Positions 49,745 to 59,339 of a DNA stretch of 64,000 nucleotides are shown here, piece by piece. Origin of the DNA: Streptomyces sp. NBC_01341 (GTDB lineage Bacteria > Actinomycetota > Actinomycetes > Streptomycetales > Streptomycetaceae); contig NZ_CP108364.1 in NCBI RefSeq assembly GCF_035946055.1, forward strand, positions 7,006,001-7,070,000, written 5' to 3'. The first letter of the stretch is position 1. Every line of letters starts with the position of its first letter. Made by a program: the position numbers and the translations under genes. Under the pieces are notes generated by a model that made no database searches, was not told where the DNA came from, and saw only the letters and a list, made by a program, of their open reading frames with translations.

Positions 49745-51049
49745 ATGCTGAGGAGAACGGCGTACTCGCTGGTCGCGCTCGCACTCGCGGGTGCCGCGAC
49801 CGCGACCGCCTGTGGGCGGTCGGCACCGGATCAGGCGACCGCGGCGACCGCACGCGGTCCCATCACGATCTGGCTGTCGAACAACGCCCAGGAAGTGGCC
49901 TGGGGCAAGAGCATGGTCGGCGCCTGGAACAAGATCCATCCGGACCAGCACGTCACGGTCCAGCAGATCCCGGCGGGTAAGACCTCCGAGGAAGCCATCA
50001 GCGCCTCGATCATCGCGGGCACAAGCGCGTGCCTGGTCTACAACACGGCGCCCGCCTCGGTGCCGACCTTCGAGAAGCAGAACGGTCTCGTGCCGCTCAG
50101 TGACTTCTCCGACGGTGACGCCTACATCCAGAAGCGGGGTGGCGCGCTCACCGACCAGTACAAGTCGCAGGACGGCAAGTTCTACCAGCTGCCCTGGAAG
50201 AGCAACCCGGTGATGATCCTCTACAACAAGAAGATCTTCGCGAAGGCCGGTCTCGACCCCGAGCACCCCCAGCTGGCGACCTACAGCCAGTTCCTGAAGA
50301 CCTCCCGCACCCTGGTGCACAGCGGCGCCGCCAGGGCGGCGATCTGGCCTGCACCCAGCAGCGAGTTCTTCCAGTCGTGGCTCGACTTCTACCCCGCCTT
50401 CGCCGCGCAGACCGGCGGCAAGCAGCTCATCGAGAACGGCAAGCCGCAGTTCGACTCGCCGGCCGGCCGCCAGGTGGCGGCGTTCTGGCGCAAGCTGTAC
50501 TCCGAGAAGCTCGCGCCGCAGGAGATGTATCCCGGTGACGCGGTCAACGACGGCAAGGCCGCCATGGCCACCGTCGGAGCCTGGGCGGTCTCCGCATACA
50601 AGGACAGCGTCGACATCGGTGTGGCCCCCGTGCCGACGGCCAAGGGGAAGTCGCCCGACGACACGTACTCCTTCAGCGACGAGAAGTCCGCCGCGATGTT
50701 CAGCGCCTGCCGCAACCGGGGCACGGCCTGGGACCTGCTGAAGTTCTCCAGCTCCGCCCAGCAGGACGGGAAGTTCCTCGAAGCGACCGGCCAGATGCCG
50801 ATGCGCGAGGACCTCACCGAACGCTACCCGGACTTCTTCGCGAAGAAGCCGCTGTACAACGCGTTCGCACGGCAGGCCGAGCATGTGGTCGAGGTCCCCA
50901 ACGTGCCGGGTTCCGTCGACATCTGGCAGGCCTTCCGCGACGAGTGGACGAAGTCCGTCGTCTTCGGCGACCAGCCCACCGACACCGGTCTGCGCAAGGC
51001 CTCGGAGAAGATATCCGAGCTGCTCGACGAGTACGGGGACCAGTCATGA
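49745..51049 (+). CDS. ABC sugar-binding lipoprotein
   Basis: A 434-residue extracellular substrate-binding protein of the CUT1 (family 1) type. The lipoprotein signal ends at Cys23 (AATATAC). PITIWLSNNAQEVAWGKSMVGAWNK (partial) and a later DGKFYQLPWKSNPVMILYNKK segment are standard. GGAGAG lies just before the ATG. It should bind an oligosaccharide outside the cell and pass it to the two permeases encoded next. No ATPase gene is present in the unit; in Streptomyces a shared ATPase (MsiK) usually serves such systems. Confidence 0.93.
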   Translation: MLRRTAYSLVALALAGAATATACGRSAPDQATAATARGPITIWLSNNAQEVAWGKSMVGAWNKIHPDQHVTVQQIPAGKTSEEAISASIIAGTSACLVYNTAPASVPTFEKQNGLVPLSDFSDGDAYIQKRGGALTDQYKSQDGKFYQLPWKSNPVMILYNKKIFAKAGLDPEHPQLATYSQFLKTSRTLVHSGAARAAIWPAPSSEFFQSWLDFYPAFAAQTGGKQLIENGKPQFDSPAGRQVAAFWRKLYSEKLAPQEMYPGDAVNDGKAAMATVGAWAVSAYKDSVDIGVAPVPTAKGKSPDDTYSFSDEKSAAMFSACRNRGTAWDLLKFSSSAQQDGKFLEATGQMPMREDLTERYPDFFAKKPLYNAFARQAEHVVEVPNVPGSVDIWQAFRDEWTKSVVFGDQPTDTGLRKASEKISELLDEYGDQS

Positions 51050-52008
51050 CGAACCTCCGATCCGCCGTCACCGCCCCCCGCGCGGGTACCGCCGTCGTCG
51101 GCGGCCGCGGGCCGGCCGAAGGCGCCGCCTCCCGCCACCGACGGCTCACCACCCGGACCGGCGCACTGTTCGTGACGCCGTACGTGCTGTTCCTGCTCGT
51201 CGTGTTCGCGATCCCCATGGTCTACACGTTGTGGATCTCCGTTCACCGCTTCTACTTCACGGCTCCCGGCACACACGCGGACTCGCCCTGGGTCGGGCTC
51301 TCCAACTACCGGGACGTCTTCACCGACCCCGTCGTAGGGCGCGCCTTCCTCAACATCGCCGTCTTCCTCGTGATCAACGTGCCGCTCACGGTGCTCCTGG
51401 CGCTCGTCCTGGCAGCGGCGCTCAACGCGAAGATCCGCTTCCGTGCCTTCTTCCGTGCCGCTTACTACCTGCCGTACATCACGGCGAGCGTCGCGCTCGT
51501 CGCCGTGTGGCAGTTCCTGTTCGGGTCGGACGGCTTCGTCAACCATCTCCTCGGCTCGCACGCACCGGATCCCTCGTGGCTGGTCAACTCACACCTCGCG
51601 ATGCCGATGATCGCCGTCTTCGTCACCTGGAAGCAGCTCGGCTTCTTCGTGATGCTGTACCTCGCCGCACTCCAGAACGTCGGCAAGGAGCTGTACGAGG
51701 CGGCCTCCGTGGACGGGGCCGGGCGCATCCGGCAGTTCTTCTCGGTGACCGTGCCGGGAGTACGGCCGGCCACGACCCTCGTCGTGATCTACGCGATCAT
51801 CACCGGCGCCAACCTCTTCAGTGAGCCCTACCTGCTGACGGGCGGCGGCGGCCCCGACCACGCCTCCACCTCACCCGTCCTGCTCATGTACCAGAAGGGC
51901 ATCGAGCAGGGGCACCCCGACTTCGCGGCCGCCCTGGGCGTGGTCCTGGTGGCCTTCGTCCTCGTCATCTCGCTGGCCGCCCGCAAGCTCACCGAGAGGG
52001 GCAACTGA
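51046..52008 (+). CDS. ABC sugar permease, first subunit (MalF-type)
   Basis: A 320-residue inner-membrane protein with six helices, beginning LFVTPYVLFLLVVFAIPMVY. The cytosolic EAA loop reads EAASVDGAGRIRQFFSVTVP. The ATG at 51046 overlaps the stop of the binding protein gene (ATGA). Pairs with the next permease to form the import channel. Confidence 0.94.
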   Translation: MTNLRSAVTAPRAGTAVVGGRGPAEGAASRHRRLTTRTGALFVTPYVLFLLVVFAIPMVYTLWISVHRFYFTAPGTHADSPWVGLSNYRDVFTDPVVGRAFLNIAVFLVINVPLTVLLALVLAAALNAKIRFRAFFRAAYYLPYITASVALVAVWQFLFGSDGFVNHLLGSHAPDPSWLVNSHLAMPMIAVFVTWKQLGFFVMLYLAALQNVGKELYEAASVDGAGRIRQFFSVTVPGVRPATTLVVIYAIITGANLFSEPYLLTGGGGPDHASTSPVLLMYQKGIEQGHPDFAAALGVVLVAFVLVISLAARKLTERGN

Positions 52009-52009
52009 C

Positions 52010-52942
52010 ATGAGCGTCTCCACTCCGGCCCCGGGGTCCAGCACTCCGATGAGCCCGGCCGTGAAAACACCGTCCTCCGGTACCCGGAGGGCCCGCCCCC
52101 GGTCCGCCGGCGCGCACCGCACCCGGGGGACGGTCGTCAAGTACGCCGTCCTCTCGCTGGGCGCGGTCGCCTTCCTCTTCCCCTTCTACTACATGATCGT
52201 CGGCTCGCTGCGGAAGACGACGACGGGTGATCTGTCCTCAGCCGTGCCCAGCGGACTGACCGGCAGCAGCTACACGGCCGTCAACGGCGCGATCTCGCTG
52301 GGGCGCTCCCTGCTGAACTCCGGGATCATGACGATCGGTGTCCTCCTGTGCACCCTCGTCTTCGGGGTGCTCGCCGGCTACGCGCTGGCCCAGCTGCAGT
52401 TCCGCGGCCGGGGGACCGTGTTCGCCTCGCTGATGCTCGTGCAGATGGTGCCCTTCCAGCTGCTGACGCTGCCGCTGTACGTCCTCGTGGTCCGCGACTA
52501 CGGGCTGGGCGACAACTACGTCGGCATGATCCTTCCGTTCGCGATCAACTCGACGGCCGTCTTCCTCTTCCGCCAGTTCTTCCTCCAGCTGCCGCAGTCC
52601 CTCTTCGAGGCAGCGCGTCTGGACGGCGCGGGCGAACTGCGCATCCTCTGGAAGATCGCCCTGCCGATGGCGCGGCCCGCGGTACTCACCGCGATGCTGC
52701 TGACCTTCATCGGACCGTGGAACGAGTTCCTGTGGCCGTTCCTCGTCACGAAGAACGCCGACATGCAGCCTCTGGCCGTCTCCCTCGCCAGCTTCCTGTC
52801 CAACCTCCAGGGCACGGTCGCCAACCCGACCGGCGCCCTCCTGGCCGGCGCCTGTGTGCTGGCCGCCCCCGCTGTGGCGCTGTTCATCCTCTTCCAGCGC
52901 CACTTCACCTCGACAGACATCGACTCCGGAGTAAAGGGCTGA
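52010..52942 (+). CDS. ABC sugar permease, second subunit (MalG-type)
   Basis: A 310-residue membrane protein with six helices. The EAA loop is EAARLDGAGELRILWKIALP. Its ATG begins 1 nt after the first permease stop. An N-terminal basic, disordered stretch of about 40 residues comes before the first helix. Confidence 0.94.
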   Translation: MSVSTPAPGSSTPMSPAVKTPSSGTRRARPRSAGAHRTRGTVVKYAVLSLGAVAFLFPFYYMIVGSLRKTTTGDLSSAVPSGLTGSSYTAVNGAISLGRSLLNSGIMTIGVLLCTLVFGVLAGYALAQLQFRGRGTVFASLMLVQMVPFQLLTLPLYVLVVRDYGLGDNYVGMILPFAINSTAVFLFRQFFLQLPQSLFEAARLDGAGELRILWKIALPMARPAVLTAMLLTFIGPWNEFLWPFLVTKNADMQPLAVSLASFLSNLQGTVANPTGALLAGACVLAAPAVALFILFQRHFTSTDIDSGVKG

Positions 52943-52950
52943 TTTCCCGC

Positions 52951-54027
52951 ATGAGCACCACCAGCACCACCTCGCACATCCCGTACCGACTGGTGCGCAA
53001 AGGCCTGATCATGTCCCCGCTTCCCGGCGAGGCGAACGAGGCCGAGGGAGTCCTGAACCCCGCGTCGGGCCGCACCCCCGACGGCCGTCTGCACCTGCTG
53101 CCGCGCCTGGTGGCCGAGGGCAACGTGTCCCGTGTGGGCCTTGCCGAGGTCACCTTCACCGACGGTGTGCCCAGTGGCGTCGAGCGACGCGGAGTCGTCC
53201 TTTCGCCCGACGAGGGCTGGGAGCGTGGCAAGAACAACGCCGGCGTCGAGGACCCGCGCGTCACCTGGATACCCTCGCTCGGCAAGCACGTCATGTCCTA
53301 CGTCGCCTACGGTCCGCTCGGCCCGAAGCCGGCCCTCGCCGTGTCCGAGGACCTGACCAGCTGGACCCGCCTCGGCCCGGTCCAGTTCGCCTACCAGCCG
53401 GACCTCGACACCGATCTCAACCTCTTCCCGAACAAGGACGTCGTCCACTTCCCCGAGCCCGTACCCGGCCCGGACGGCGAGCCCGCGTACGCGATGCTGC
53501 ACCGCCCCATGTGGGACCTCGGCTGGTTCCGCCCCGGCGAAGGCGTCCACCTGCCGGCCGGGATCACCGACGAACGGCCCGGCATCTGGATCTCGTACGT
53601 GCCGGTCGCCGAGGTCGAGGCCGACATCCGCGCCCTCGCCCGCCCCCGCGACCACCGCCTCGTCGCCCTGTCCGAGCACCCGTGGGAAGAGCTGAAGATC
53701 GGCGGCGGCCCCGCCCCGATCCGCGTCCCCGAGGGCTGGCTCCTCATCCACCACGGCGTCTCCGGCCACATCGAGGACCCCTTCGCACAGAACCAGAGCG
53801 TGTCCTACGCGGCCGGTGCGATGATCCTCGACCCGGCCGACCCCTCGAAGGTCCTCGCCCGTTCCGAGGAGCCACTGATGGCGCCCGAGACGGAGGAGGA
53901 GCGCGCCGGCACCGTGCCGAACGTCGTCTTCCCGACCGCCATCGAGGAGGTCGACGGACAGCTGTACGTGTTCTACGGCATGGCCGACGCGCACATCGGC
54001 GTCGCCCTCCTGGAGCGCACGGCATGA
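52951..54027 (+). CDS. GH130-type beta-mannoside phosphorylase or hydrolase
   Basis: A 358-residue five-bladed beta-propeller enzyme of GH130. Family strings: VGLAEVTFTDG, AGVEDPRVTWI (with the catalytic-region Asp), KDVVHFPEPV, MLHRPMW, IGGGPAPIRVPEGWLLIHHGV and FPTAIEEVDGQLYVFYGMADAHIGVA. GH130 enzymes cleave beta-mannosides with phosphate to give alpha-mannose-1-phosphate, or with water in some branches. A phosphomannomutase gene in the same unit favours phosphorolysis. No signal peptide, so it works on imported oligosaccharide. Its stop overlaps the next ATG. Confidence 0.9.
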   Translation: MSTTSTTSHIPYRLVRKGLIMSPLPGEANEAEGVLNPASGRTPDGRLHLLPRLVAEGNVSRVGLAEVTFTDGVPSGVERRGVVLSPDEGWERGKNNAGVEDPRVTWIPSLGKHVMSYVAYGPLGPKPALAVSEDLTSWTRLGPVQFAYQPDLDTDLNLFPNKDVVHFPEPVPGPDGEPAYAMLHRPMWDLGWFRPGEGVHLPAGITDERPGIWISYVPVAEVEADIRALARPRDHRLVALSEHPWEELKIGGGPAPIRVPEGWLLIHHGVSGHIEDPFAQNQSVSYAAGAMILDPADPSKVLARSEEPLMAPETEEERAGTVPNVVFPTAIEEVDGQLYVFYGMADAHIGVALLERTA

Positions 54028-55268
54028 CATCCGCGCCGGCCCCACTCGGCCTCGGACTGGTCGGCTGCGGCGGCTTCGGGGCATACGTCCTGGACGCCGT
54101 GGCCGGCCTCCCCGGGCTGAGGCCGACCGCCGTCGCCGACCCCGACCCCGTACGGGCGAAGGCGCTCGGCGAACGGTACGGCGTCCCCGCGCTCGGCTCC
54201 CTGGAGGAGCTGCTGGAGCGCGAGGACGTGGCGGCCGTCGCCATCGCCACACCGCCGGCCGCGCACGCCGCGATGGCCACGGCCGCCCTGCGCGCCGGCC
54301 GGCACGTCTTCTGCGAGAAGCCGCTCGCGACCACCACCGAGGGCGCCCGCGCCGTGGCCCGCGAGGCCGAGCGCGCCGGGCGTGCCCTCGTCGTCGACCA
54401 CGTCCTGCGCTACAACCCGCTCCTGAGGGCCCTGCAAGGGCTCATCGGTGAAGGGCTGCTCGCGTCCCCGCGCCGGTTCCTCTTCGAGAACGACGCATCC
54501 GACCAGGACCTCGGCCCCGGTCACTGGTTCTGGGACCCCGCACACAGCGGAGGCATCTTCGTCGAGCACGGCGTGCACTTCTTCGACGCGGCGCGCGCCC
54601 TGCTGGGCTCCGATCCGCTCAGCGTGCGCGCGACCGAGGTACGCCGGCCGGGCGGGCCCGTCGACATGGTCAGCGCCGACGTCCTCCACCCGGGCGGGGT
54701 TCTCGCCTCCCACCTCCACTCCTTCACCCACGCGCACCGCTGCGAACGCCAGTTGATGCGCCTGGACCACGGCTTCGCCGAGACCAGGATCGACGGCTGG
54801 ATCCCGGTCCGGGCCGAGATCTCGGCGTGGACCGACGAGAACGGCGCCGAGGCGTGGGAGAAGCTGCCCGCCCGGGCGGAGGCGCTGCTCCACGTGGACG
54901 GCTTCCGTCCGCACGGTGGCGAGCGCGTCTCCGTCACCGTCGAACGAGACGCCGGCGCCCGCGCCCCCGCGCGCGGACGCGGAGAGACGCGCGTCGTGCC
55001 GCACCACGTCCGCGCCGTCCTCGATCTCGGCGGCGAGGCCCGCAAACCGCACGTCTACACCGAGAGCGTCCGTGCCGCCGTCGCCGATCTGGTCCGTGTC
55101 GCGCGTGACGGAGGTACCCCGGTCGCCGACGCGGTGGCCGGTCTCACCGCCGTCGCCGTCGCGGAAGCCGCCACGCTGGCCGCCGTCACGGGCACCGAAC
55201 AGCTCGTTCCGGGGCTCGACGGCACCCCGGGTACCAGCGCACCACCGCACCTCCAGGAGTCTTCATGA
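54024..55268 (+). CDS. Gfo/Idh/MocA family oxidoreductase
   Basis: A 414-residue NAD(P)-dependent sugar dehydrogenase-like protein. LGLVGCGGFGAYVL forms the dinucleotide fold, and ATPPAAHAAMA and HVFCEKPLATT carry the conserved Glu-Lys-Pro. Later strings include DHVLRYNPLLRAL and GGIFVEHGVHFFD. ATGA overlaps join it to both neighbours. It could oxidise or epimerise a sugar released by GH130 or GH13; the exact role is not evident. Confidence 0.9.
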   Translation: MTSAPAPLGLGLVGCGGFGAYVLDAVAGLPGLRPTAVADPDPVRAKALGERYGVPALGSLEELLEREDVAAVAIATPPAAHAAMATAALRAGRHVFCEKPLATTTEGARAVAREAERAGRALVVDHVLRYNPLLRALQGLIGEGLLASPRRFLFENDASDQDLGPGHWFWDPAHSGGIFVEHGVHFFDAARALLGSDPLSVRATEVRRPGGPVDMVSADVLHPGGVLASHLHSFTHAHRCERQLMRLDHGFAETRIDGWIPVRAEISAWTDENGAEAWEKLPARAEALLHVDGFRPHGGERVSVTVERDAGARAPARGRGETRVVPHHVRAVLDLGGEARKPHVYTESVRAAVADLVRVARDGGTPVADAVAGLTAVAVAEAATLAAVTGTEQLVPGLDGTPGTSAPPHLQESS

Positions 55269-56905
55269 GCTGGTGGCAGGACACCGTCTGCTACGAGTTG
55301 TACCCCCGCGCCTTCGCCGACTGGGACGGTGACGGGACCGGCGACCTCGCCGGAGCGACAGCCCGCCTCGGTCACATCGCGGAACTCGGCGCGGACGCCG
55401 TGTGGATCACGCCGTTCTACCCCTCGCCGCTCGCGGACGGTGGTTACGACATCGCCGACCACAGCGCCGTCGCCGCCGACCTCGGCACCTCCGAGGACTT
55501 CGACCGGCTCACCGACCGCGCCCACGACCTGGGCCTGAAGCTCATCGTCGACCTCGTGCCGAACCACACCTCCGACCAGCACCCCTGGTTCCAGGAGGCG
55601 CTCGCCGCGGGCCCCGGCTCCACCGCCCGCGGCCGCTACCTGTTCCGCCAGGGCCGTGGCCTCGCCGGCGAACTCCCGCCGAACGACTGGCAGTCCGCCT
55701 TCGGCGGTCCCGCGTGGACCCGCGTGGCAGACGGCGAGTGGTACTGCCACCTGCACGCGTCCGAGCAACCGGACCTCAACTGGCGGGAGGCGGAGGTTCG
55801 TTCCGCTTTCGCCGACATCCTCCGGTACTGGCTGGACCGGGGCGTCGACGGCTTCCGCATCGACGTCGCGCACGCCCTCTTCAAGGCCGAGGGCATGCCG
55901 GACGCCGGCCCCGGCCAACACCAGGACCCGCTGCGCAACCACCTCATGCCCTACTACGACCAGGAGGAACTGCACCCGCTGTACCGCGAATGGCGCAAGC
56001 TCCTGGACACCCACCCCGCGCCGCCGGGTGCAGTGGCCCCGCACGACCGGGTCATGGTCGCCGAATCCGCCGTGTTCGACCCGGCCAGGCTCGCCCGCTA
56101 CATCCGCCCCGACGAGATGCACCAGGCCTTCAACTTCGCTTTCCTGGAGGCCGCCTGGGACCCGGTCGAGCTCCGCCGCGTCATCGACGCCTCCCTGTCC
56201 GCGCCCGGAGGGGGAGCCGTCACCTGGCTGCTCTCCAGCCACGACGCGGTGCGGCCGGTGACCCGTCTCGGCTCCGCCCGCCGCGCGCGGGCCGCCGCCC
56301 TGCTCATGCTCGCACTGCCCGGCTCCGCCTATATCTACCAGGGCGAGGAACTGGGCCTGCCGCAGGCCACCGTCCCGGACCACCGCATCCGCGACCCGCT
56401 GTGGGAACGCTCCGGTCACACCGACCGGGGACGTGACGGCTCCCGCGTGCCGCTGCCCTGGTCCGGTGACCTCCCCCCGTACGGATTCACCACCGCCCGG
56501 GCCGAGCGCACCTGGCTGCCGCAACCGGACGACTGGGCCCCGTACACTGTGGCCGCACAGGAACGGGACCCCGCCTCCACACTCACCCTGTACCGCGAAG
56601 CGCTCCGTCTGCGTCGCGCACACCCCGCGCACGAACCGACGGCCGCACCCCGTTGGTACTCGGCGCCGACCGACCCGTACCTCGCCTTCCGCCGCTCCGC
56701 GCTGACCTGCGTCGTCAACTTCGGCACGCAGCCGCTGCCGTGGGCCGCGCTCGGCGTGACAGGCAGCCCCGTACTCACGAGCGGACCCCTCGACGGCGGC
56801 ACGATCCCGCCCGACACAGCGGTGTGGCTCATCGACGACACGGATCCGCAGCACAACGAAGATCCGCAGCACTACGAAGGAGTCGGCCATGGCCGCGTCC
56901 ACTGA
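55265..56905 (+). CDS. GH13 alpha-glucosidase-like enzyme
   Basis: A 546-residue cytosolic alpha-amylase-family enzyme of the oligo-1,6-glucosidase/alpha-glucosidase type. Start MSWWQDTVCYELYPRAFADWDGDG-like region, LIVDLVPNHTS, nucleophile Asp200 (GFRIDVAH), acid/base Glu267 (VMVAESAV) and Asp327 (LLSSHDAVR, where the usual Asn is Ser) are visible. Start overlaps the oxidoreductase stop. The C-terminus ends with a tandemly repeated DPQHxE unit and overlaps the next gene by 17 nt. It would remove alpha-glucosyl groups from the imported substrate. Confidence 0.92.
   Translation: MSWWQDTVCYELYPRAFADWDGDGTGDLAGATARLGHIAELGADAVWITPFYPSPLADGGYDIADHSAVAADLGTSEDFDRLTDRAHDLGLKLIVDLVPNHTSDQHPWFQEALAAGPGSTARGRYLFRQGRGLAGELPPNDWQSAFGGPAWTRVADGEWYCHLHASEQPDLNWREAEVRSAFADILRYWLDRGVDGFRIDVAHALFKAEGMPDAGPGQHQDPLRNHLMPYYDQEELHPLYREWRKLLDTHPAPPGAVAPHDRVMVAESAVFDPARLARYIRPDEMHQAFNFAFLEAAWDPVELRRVIDASLSAPGGGAVTWLLSSHDAVRPVTRLGSARRARAAALLMLALPGSAYIYQGEELGLPQATVPDHRIRDPLWERSGHTDRGRDGSRVPLPWSGDLPPYGFTTARAERTWLPQPDDWAPYTVAAQERDPASTLTLYREALRLRRAHPAHEPTAAPRWYSAPTDPYLAFRRSALTCVVNFGTQPLPWAALGVTGSPVLTSGPLDGGTIPPDTAVWLIDDTDPQHNEDPQHYEGVGHGRVH
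56843..56878 (+). repeat. 18-bp tandem repeat at the GH13 gene end
   Basis: GATCCGCAGCACAACGAA (56843-56860) is followed by a copy differing at one base (56861-56878). The second copy runs into the GAAGGAG ribosome site of the next gene. Confidence 0.9.
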
Positions 56906-58277
56906 ACCCTCTCCGCGCACCGACCTTTCCTCGCTGGTCAAGGCGTACGACGTGCGCGGCGTCGTCCCCGACCAGTGGGACGAGTCGACGGCCGAGCTGT
57001 TCGGCGCAGCGTTCGTGCGGGTCACCGGAGCGCGCGCGCTCGTGACCGGGCACGACATGCGCAGCACCTCGCCCGGCCTCGCGCGTGCCTTCGCACGAGG
57101 CGCCGCAGCACAGGGAGCCGACGTCACCGAGACCGGCCTGTGCTCCACGGACCAGCTCTACTACGCCTCCGGCGCGCTCGGCCTGCCCGGCGCCATGTTC
57201 ACCGCCTCGCACAACCCCGCCCGCTACAACGGCATCAAGATGTGCCGCGCCGGCGCCGCACCGATCGGTCAGGACAGCGGCCTGGCCGAGATCCGCGCGC
57301 TCGTCGAGCAGTGGTCCGACAACGGTGCGCCCTCGCCGTCCCCGGAACGCACCGGCACCGTCACGCACCACGACACCTTGACGGAGTACGCGCGCCACCT
57401 GCGCACCCTGGTCGACCTCACGGCGATCCGCCGGCTGAAGGTCGTCGTGGACGCGGGCAACGGCATGGGGGGCCACACCGTGCCGACCGTACTCGCCGGG
57501 CTCCCCGTCGACGTCGTACCGCTGTACTTCACCCTCGACGGCAGCTTCCCCAACCACGAGGCCAACCCGCTCGACCCGGCCAACATCGTCGACCTCCAGG
57601 CCCGTGTACGCGCCGAGCACGCCGACCTCGGCCTCGCCTTCGACGGCGACGCCGACCGCTGTTTCGTCGTCGACGAACGGGGCGAGCCGGTCTCACCCTC
57701 CGCCGTCACCGCACTCGTGGCCTCCCGCGAACTCGCACGCAGGCCCGGCGCCACCGTTCTGCACAACCTGATCACCTCGCGCGCCGTGCCCGAGGTGATC
57801 CGTGAGGCCGGTGGCACACCTGTGCGCACCCGCGTCGGCCACTCCTTCATCAAGGCCGAGATGGCCCGCACCGGTGCGGTCTTCGGTGGCGAGCACTCCG
57901 CGCACTACTACTTCGCCGACTTCTGGAACGCCGACACAGGGATGCTCGCCGCGCTCCACGTCCTCGCCGCGCTCGGCGGACAGGACGGCACCCTCTCGGC
58001 CCTCACGCGCAGCTTCGAGCGGTACGCCGCCTCCGGAGAGATCAACTCCACCGTCGGGGACCCGGCCGACCGCCTCGCCGCCGTCCGTACCGCCTGGCGC
58101 GACCGGACCGGCGTGACCCTCGACGAACTCGACGGCCTCACCGTCGAAGGCGACAACTGGTGGTTCAACCTCCGGCCGTCCAACACGGAGCCGCTGCTGC
58201 GGCTCAACGTCGAGGCCCGCGACCCGGACACCATGCGGACCCTGCGCGACGAGGTCCTGGCTCTCGTCCGTTCGTGA
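56889..58277 (+). CDS. manB: Phosphomannomutase/phosphoglucomutase
   Basis: A 462-residue alpha-D-phosphohexomutase. The phosphoserine loop is TASHNP (Ser107), the metal loop DGDADR, the sugar loop GGEHSAHYYF and the phosphate loop RPSNTEP. GAAGGAG precedes the ATG. It would interconvert mannose-1-phosphate and mannose-6-phosphate, which fits the GH130 phosphorylase as supplier. Last gene of the operon; a hairpin follows. Confidence 0.93.
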   Translation: MAASTEPSPRTDLSSLVKAYDVRGVVPDQWDESTAELFGAAFVRVTGARALVTGHDMRSTSPGLARAFARGAAAQGADVTETGLCSTDQLYYASGALGLPGAMFTASHNPARYNGIKMCRAGAAPIGQDSGLAEIRALVEQWSDNGAPSPSPERTGTVTHHDTLTEYARHLRTLVDLTAIRRLKVVVDAGNGMGGHTVPTVLAGLPVDVVPLYFTLDGSFPNHEANPLDPANIVDLQARVRAEHADLGLAFDGDADRCFVVDERGEPVSPSAVTALVASRELARRPGATVLHNLITSRAVPEVIREAGGTPVRTRVGHSFIKAEMARTGAVFGGEHSAHYYFADFWNADTGMLAALHVLAALGGQDGTLSALTRSFERYAASGEINSTVGDPADRLAAVRTAWRDRTGVTLDELDGLTVEGDNWWFNLRPSNTEPLLRLNVEARDPDTMRTLRDEVLALVRS

Positions 58278-58293
58278 GCCGCGGGCCGCGGCC

Positions 58294-58335
58294 GCCATGA
58301 GACCGGCGCACTCGCACGTACACGGGTCTCATGGC
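58294..58335. terminator. Bidirectional hairpin between convergent genes
   Basis: GCCATGAGACC (58294-58304) pairs with GGTCTCATGGC (58325-58335), 20-nt loop. The right arm includes the stop region of the MerR gene. Confidence 0.65.
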
Positions 58336-59339
58336 GTGGAGAGATCACCCGCGCGAATCCGCAGGACGTATGCCGCGGTCAGGGCAACGGCGCGGTCGTC
58401 ATCATGTGACAGACCTTCGAGGGCGGCCGACGCCGTTTCCCCGGGGACATCCGCGAGCGCCTGCGCGAGACGCCGGCGCGCGGACGCCTCCAGAGTCCCG
58501 CCTTCGAGGCGTTCGACGAGGAGCACGGCGATCCGATCCGCCAGCGCGGGACGCCGCGCCAACGTGCCCAGGACGTCGGCCGCGTCGACGTCGTCAGCCT
58601 CACCGACGACCATGTCGACGAGCGTCGGGACCGCGTCGGCGACCCCGCGTGCTCCGAGCGCCAGGGCCGCGTACCCGCGGACCACGACGTCCGTATGTCC
58701 GAGGGCATCCCGCAGCAGTGCCGTCGCCTCGTCGCCCGGGATCTCGGCGAGTGACCGCACGGCACGCGTACGAACCTCGGCGGCCGTCGCGTCGAGTCCC
58801 TCGGCGAGCAGTGCAGGGCCGTCACCGCCCGACCGGGCCAGAGCCCATCGAAGGGCACCGGCCACGTGCGGGTCCGCCTCCCGCAGGGCGGCTTCGGCCA
58901 GCACCTCCACCGGTACCTCTCCCACTGCGGACAGGGCCGCACGCTGACGTGTCCCTGCGCTCTTCGACCCCAGCGACTGAAGGAGCCCGACGATCTGGAG
59001 GACGTTTTCCCAGTCTGCGGGTTCCGCGGCCCCGATCCGGCGGAGCCGCGTCAGCAGTGCCGTCTCGTCGGCGATGCGTTCCCGGGTCCGGCGGATGAGG
59101 TCGTCGACGAGTTCCGAGGGCTCGAAACCGGAGTCGTCCAGTGCGCGTCCGACGTCACGCAGTGACAGGCCCAGCGATCGCAGGCTCTCGATGTGGAAGA
59201 TCCGCCGGATGTCGTCGCCGGAATACTCGCGGTAGCCGGATCCGGTACGACCGCTCGGCCGCACCAGGCCGAGCGAGTCGTAGTGCCTGAGCATGCGCGC
59301 ACTGACCCCGGACCGCCGCGCAACCTCACCGATCAGCAC
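58329..59339 (-). CDS. MerR family regulator with C-terminal HEAT repeats
   Basis: A 336-residue protein. The N-terminal MerR HTH and wing are LIGEVARRSGVSARMLRHYDSLGLV (partial) and SGYREYSGDDIRRIFHI, with the dimer helix up to about 115. The rest, instead of the usual short ligand domain, is a run of HEAT-like helical repeats (AEVRTRAVRSLAEIPGDEA, DVVVRGYAALALGARG). GTG at 59339 overlaps the TAG of the upstream gene by one base (TAGTG); AGGAGG lies about 12 nt upstream. HEAT arrays bind proteins, so it may sense a protein partner, perhaps the neighbouring HEAT protein. Confidence 0.92.
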   Translation of the reverse strand: MLIGEVARRSGVSARMLRHYDSLGLVRPSGRTGSGYREYSGDDIRRIFHIESLRSLGLSLRDVGRALDDSGFEPSELVDDLIRRTRERIADETALLTRLRRIGAAEPADWENVLQIVGLLQSLGSKSAGTRQRAALSAVGEVPVEVLAEAALREADPHVAGALRWALARSGGDGPALLAEGLDATAAEVRTRAVRSLAEIPGDEATALLRDALGHTDVVVRGYAALALGARGVADAVPTLVDMVVGEADDVDAADVLGTLARRPALADRIAVLLVERLEGGTLEASARRRLAQALADVPGETASAALEGLSHDDDRAVALTAAYVLRIRAGDLSTP

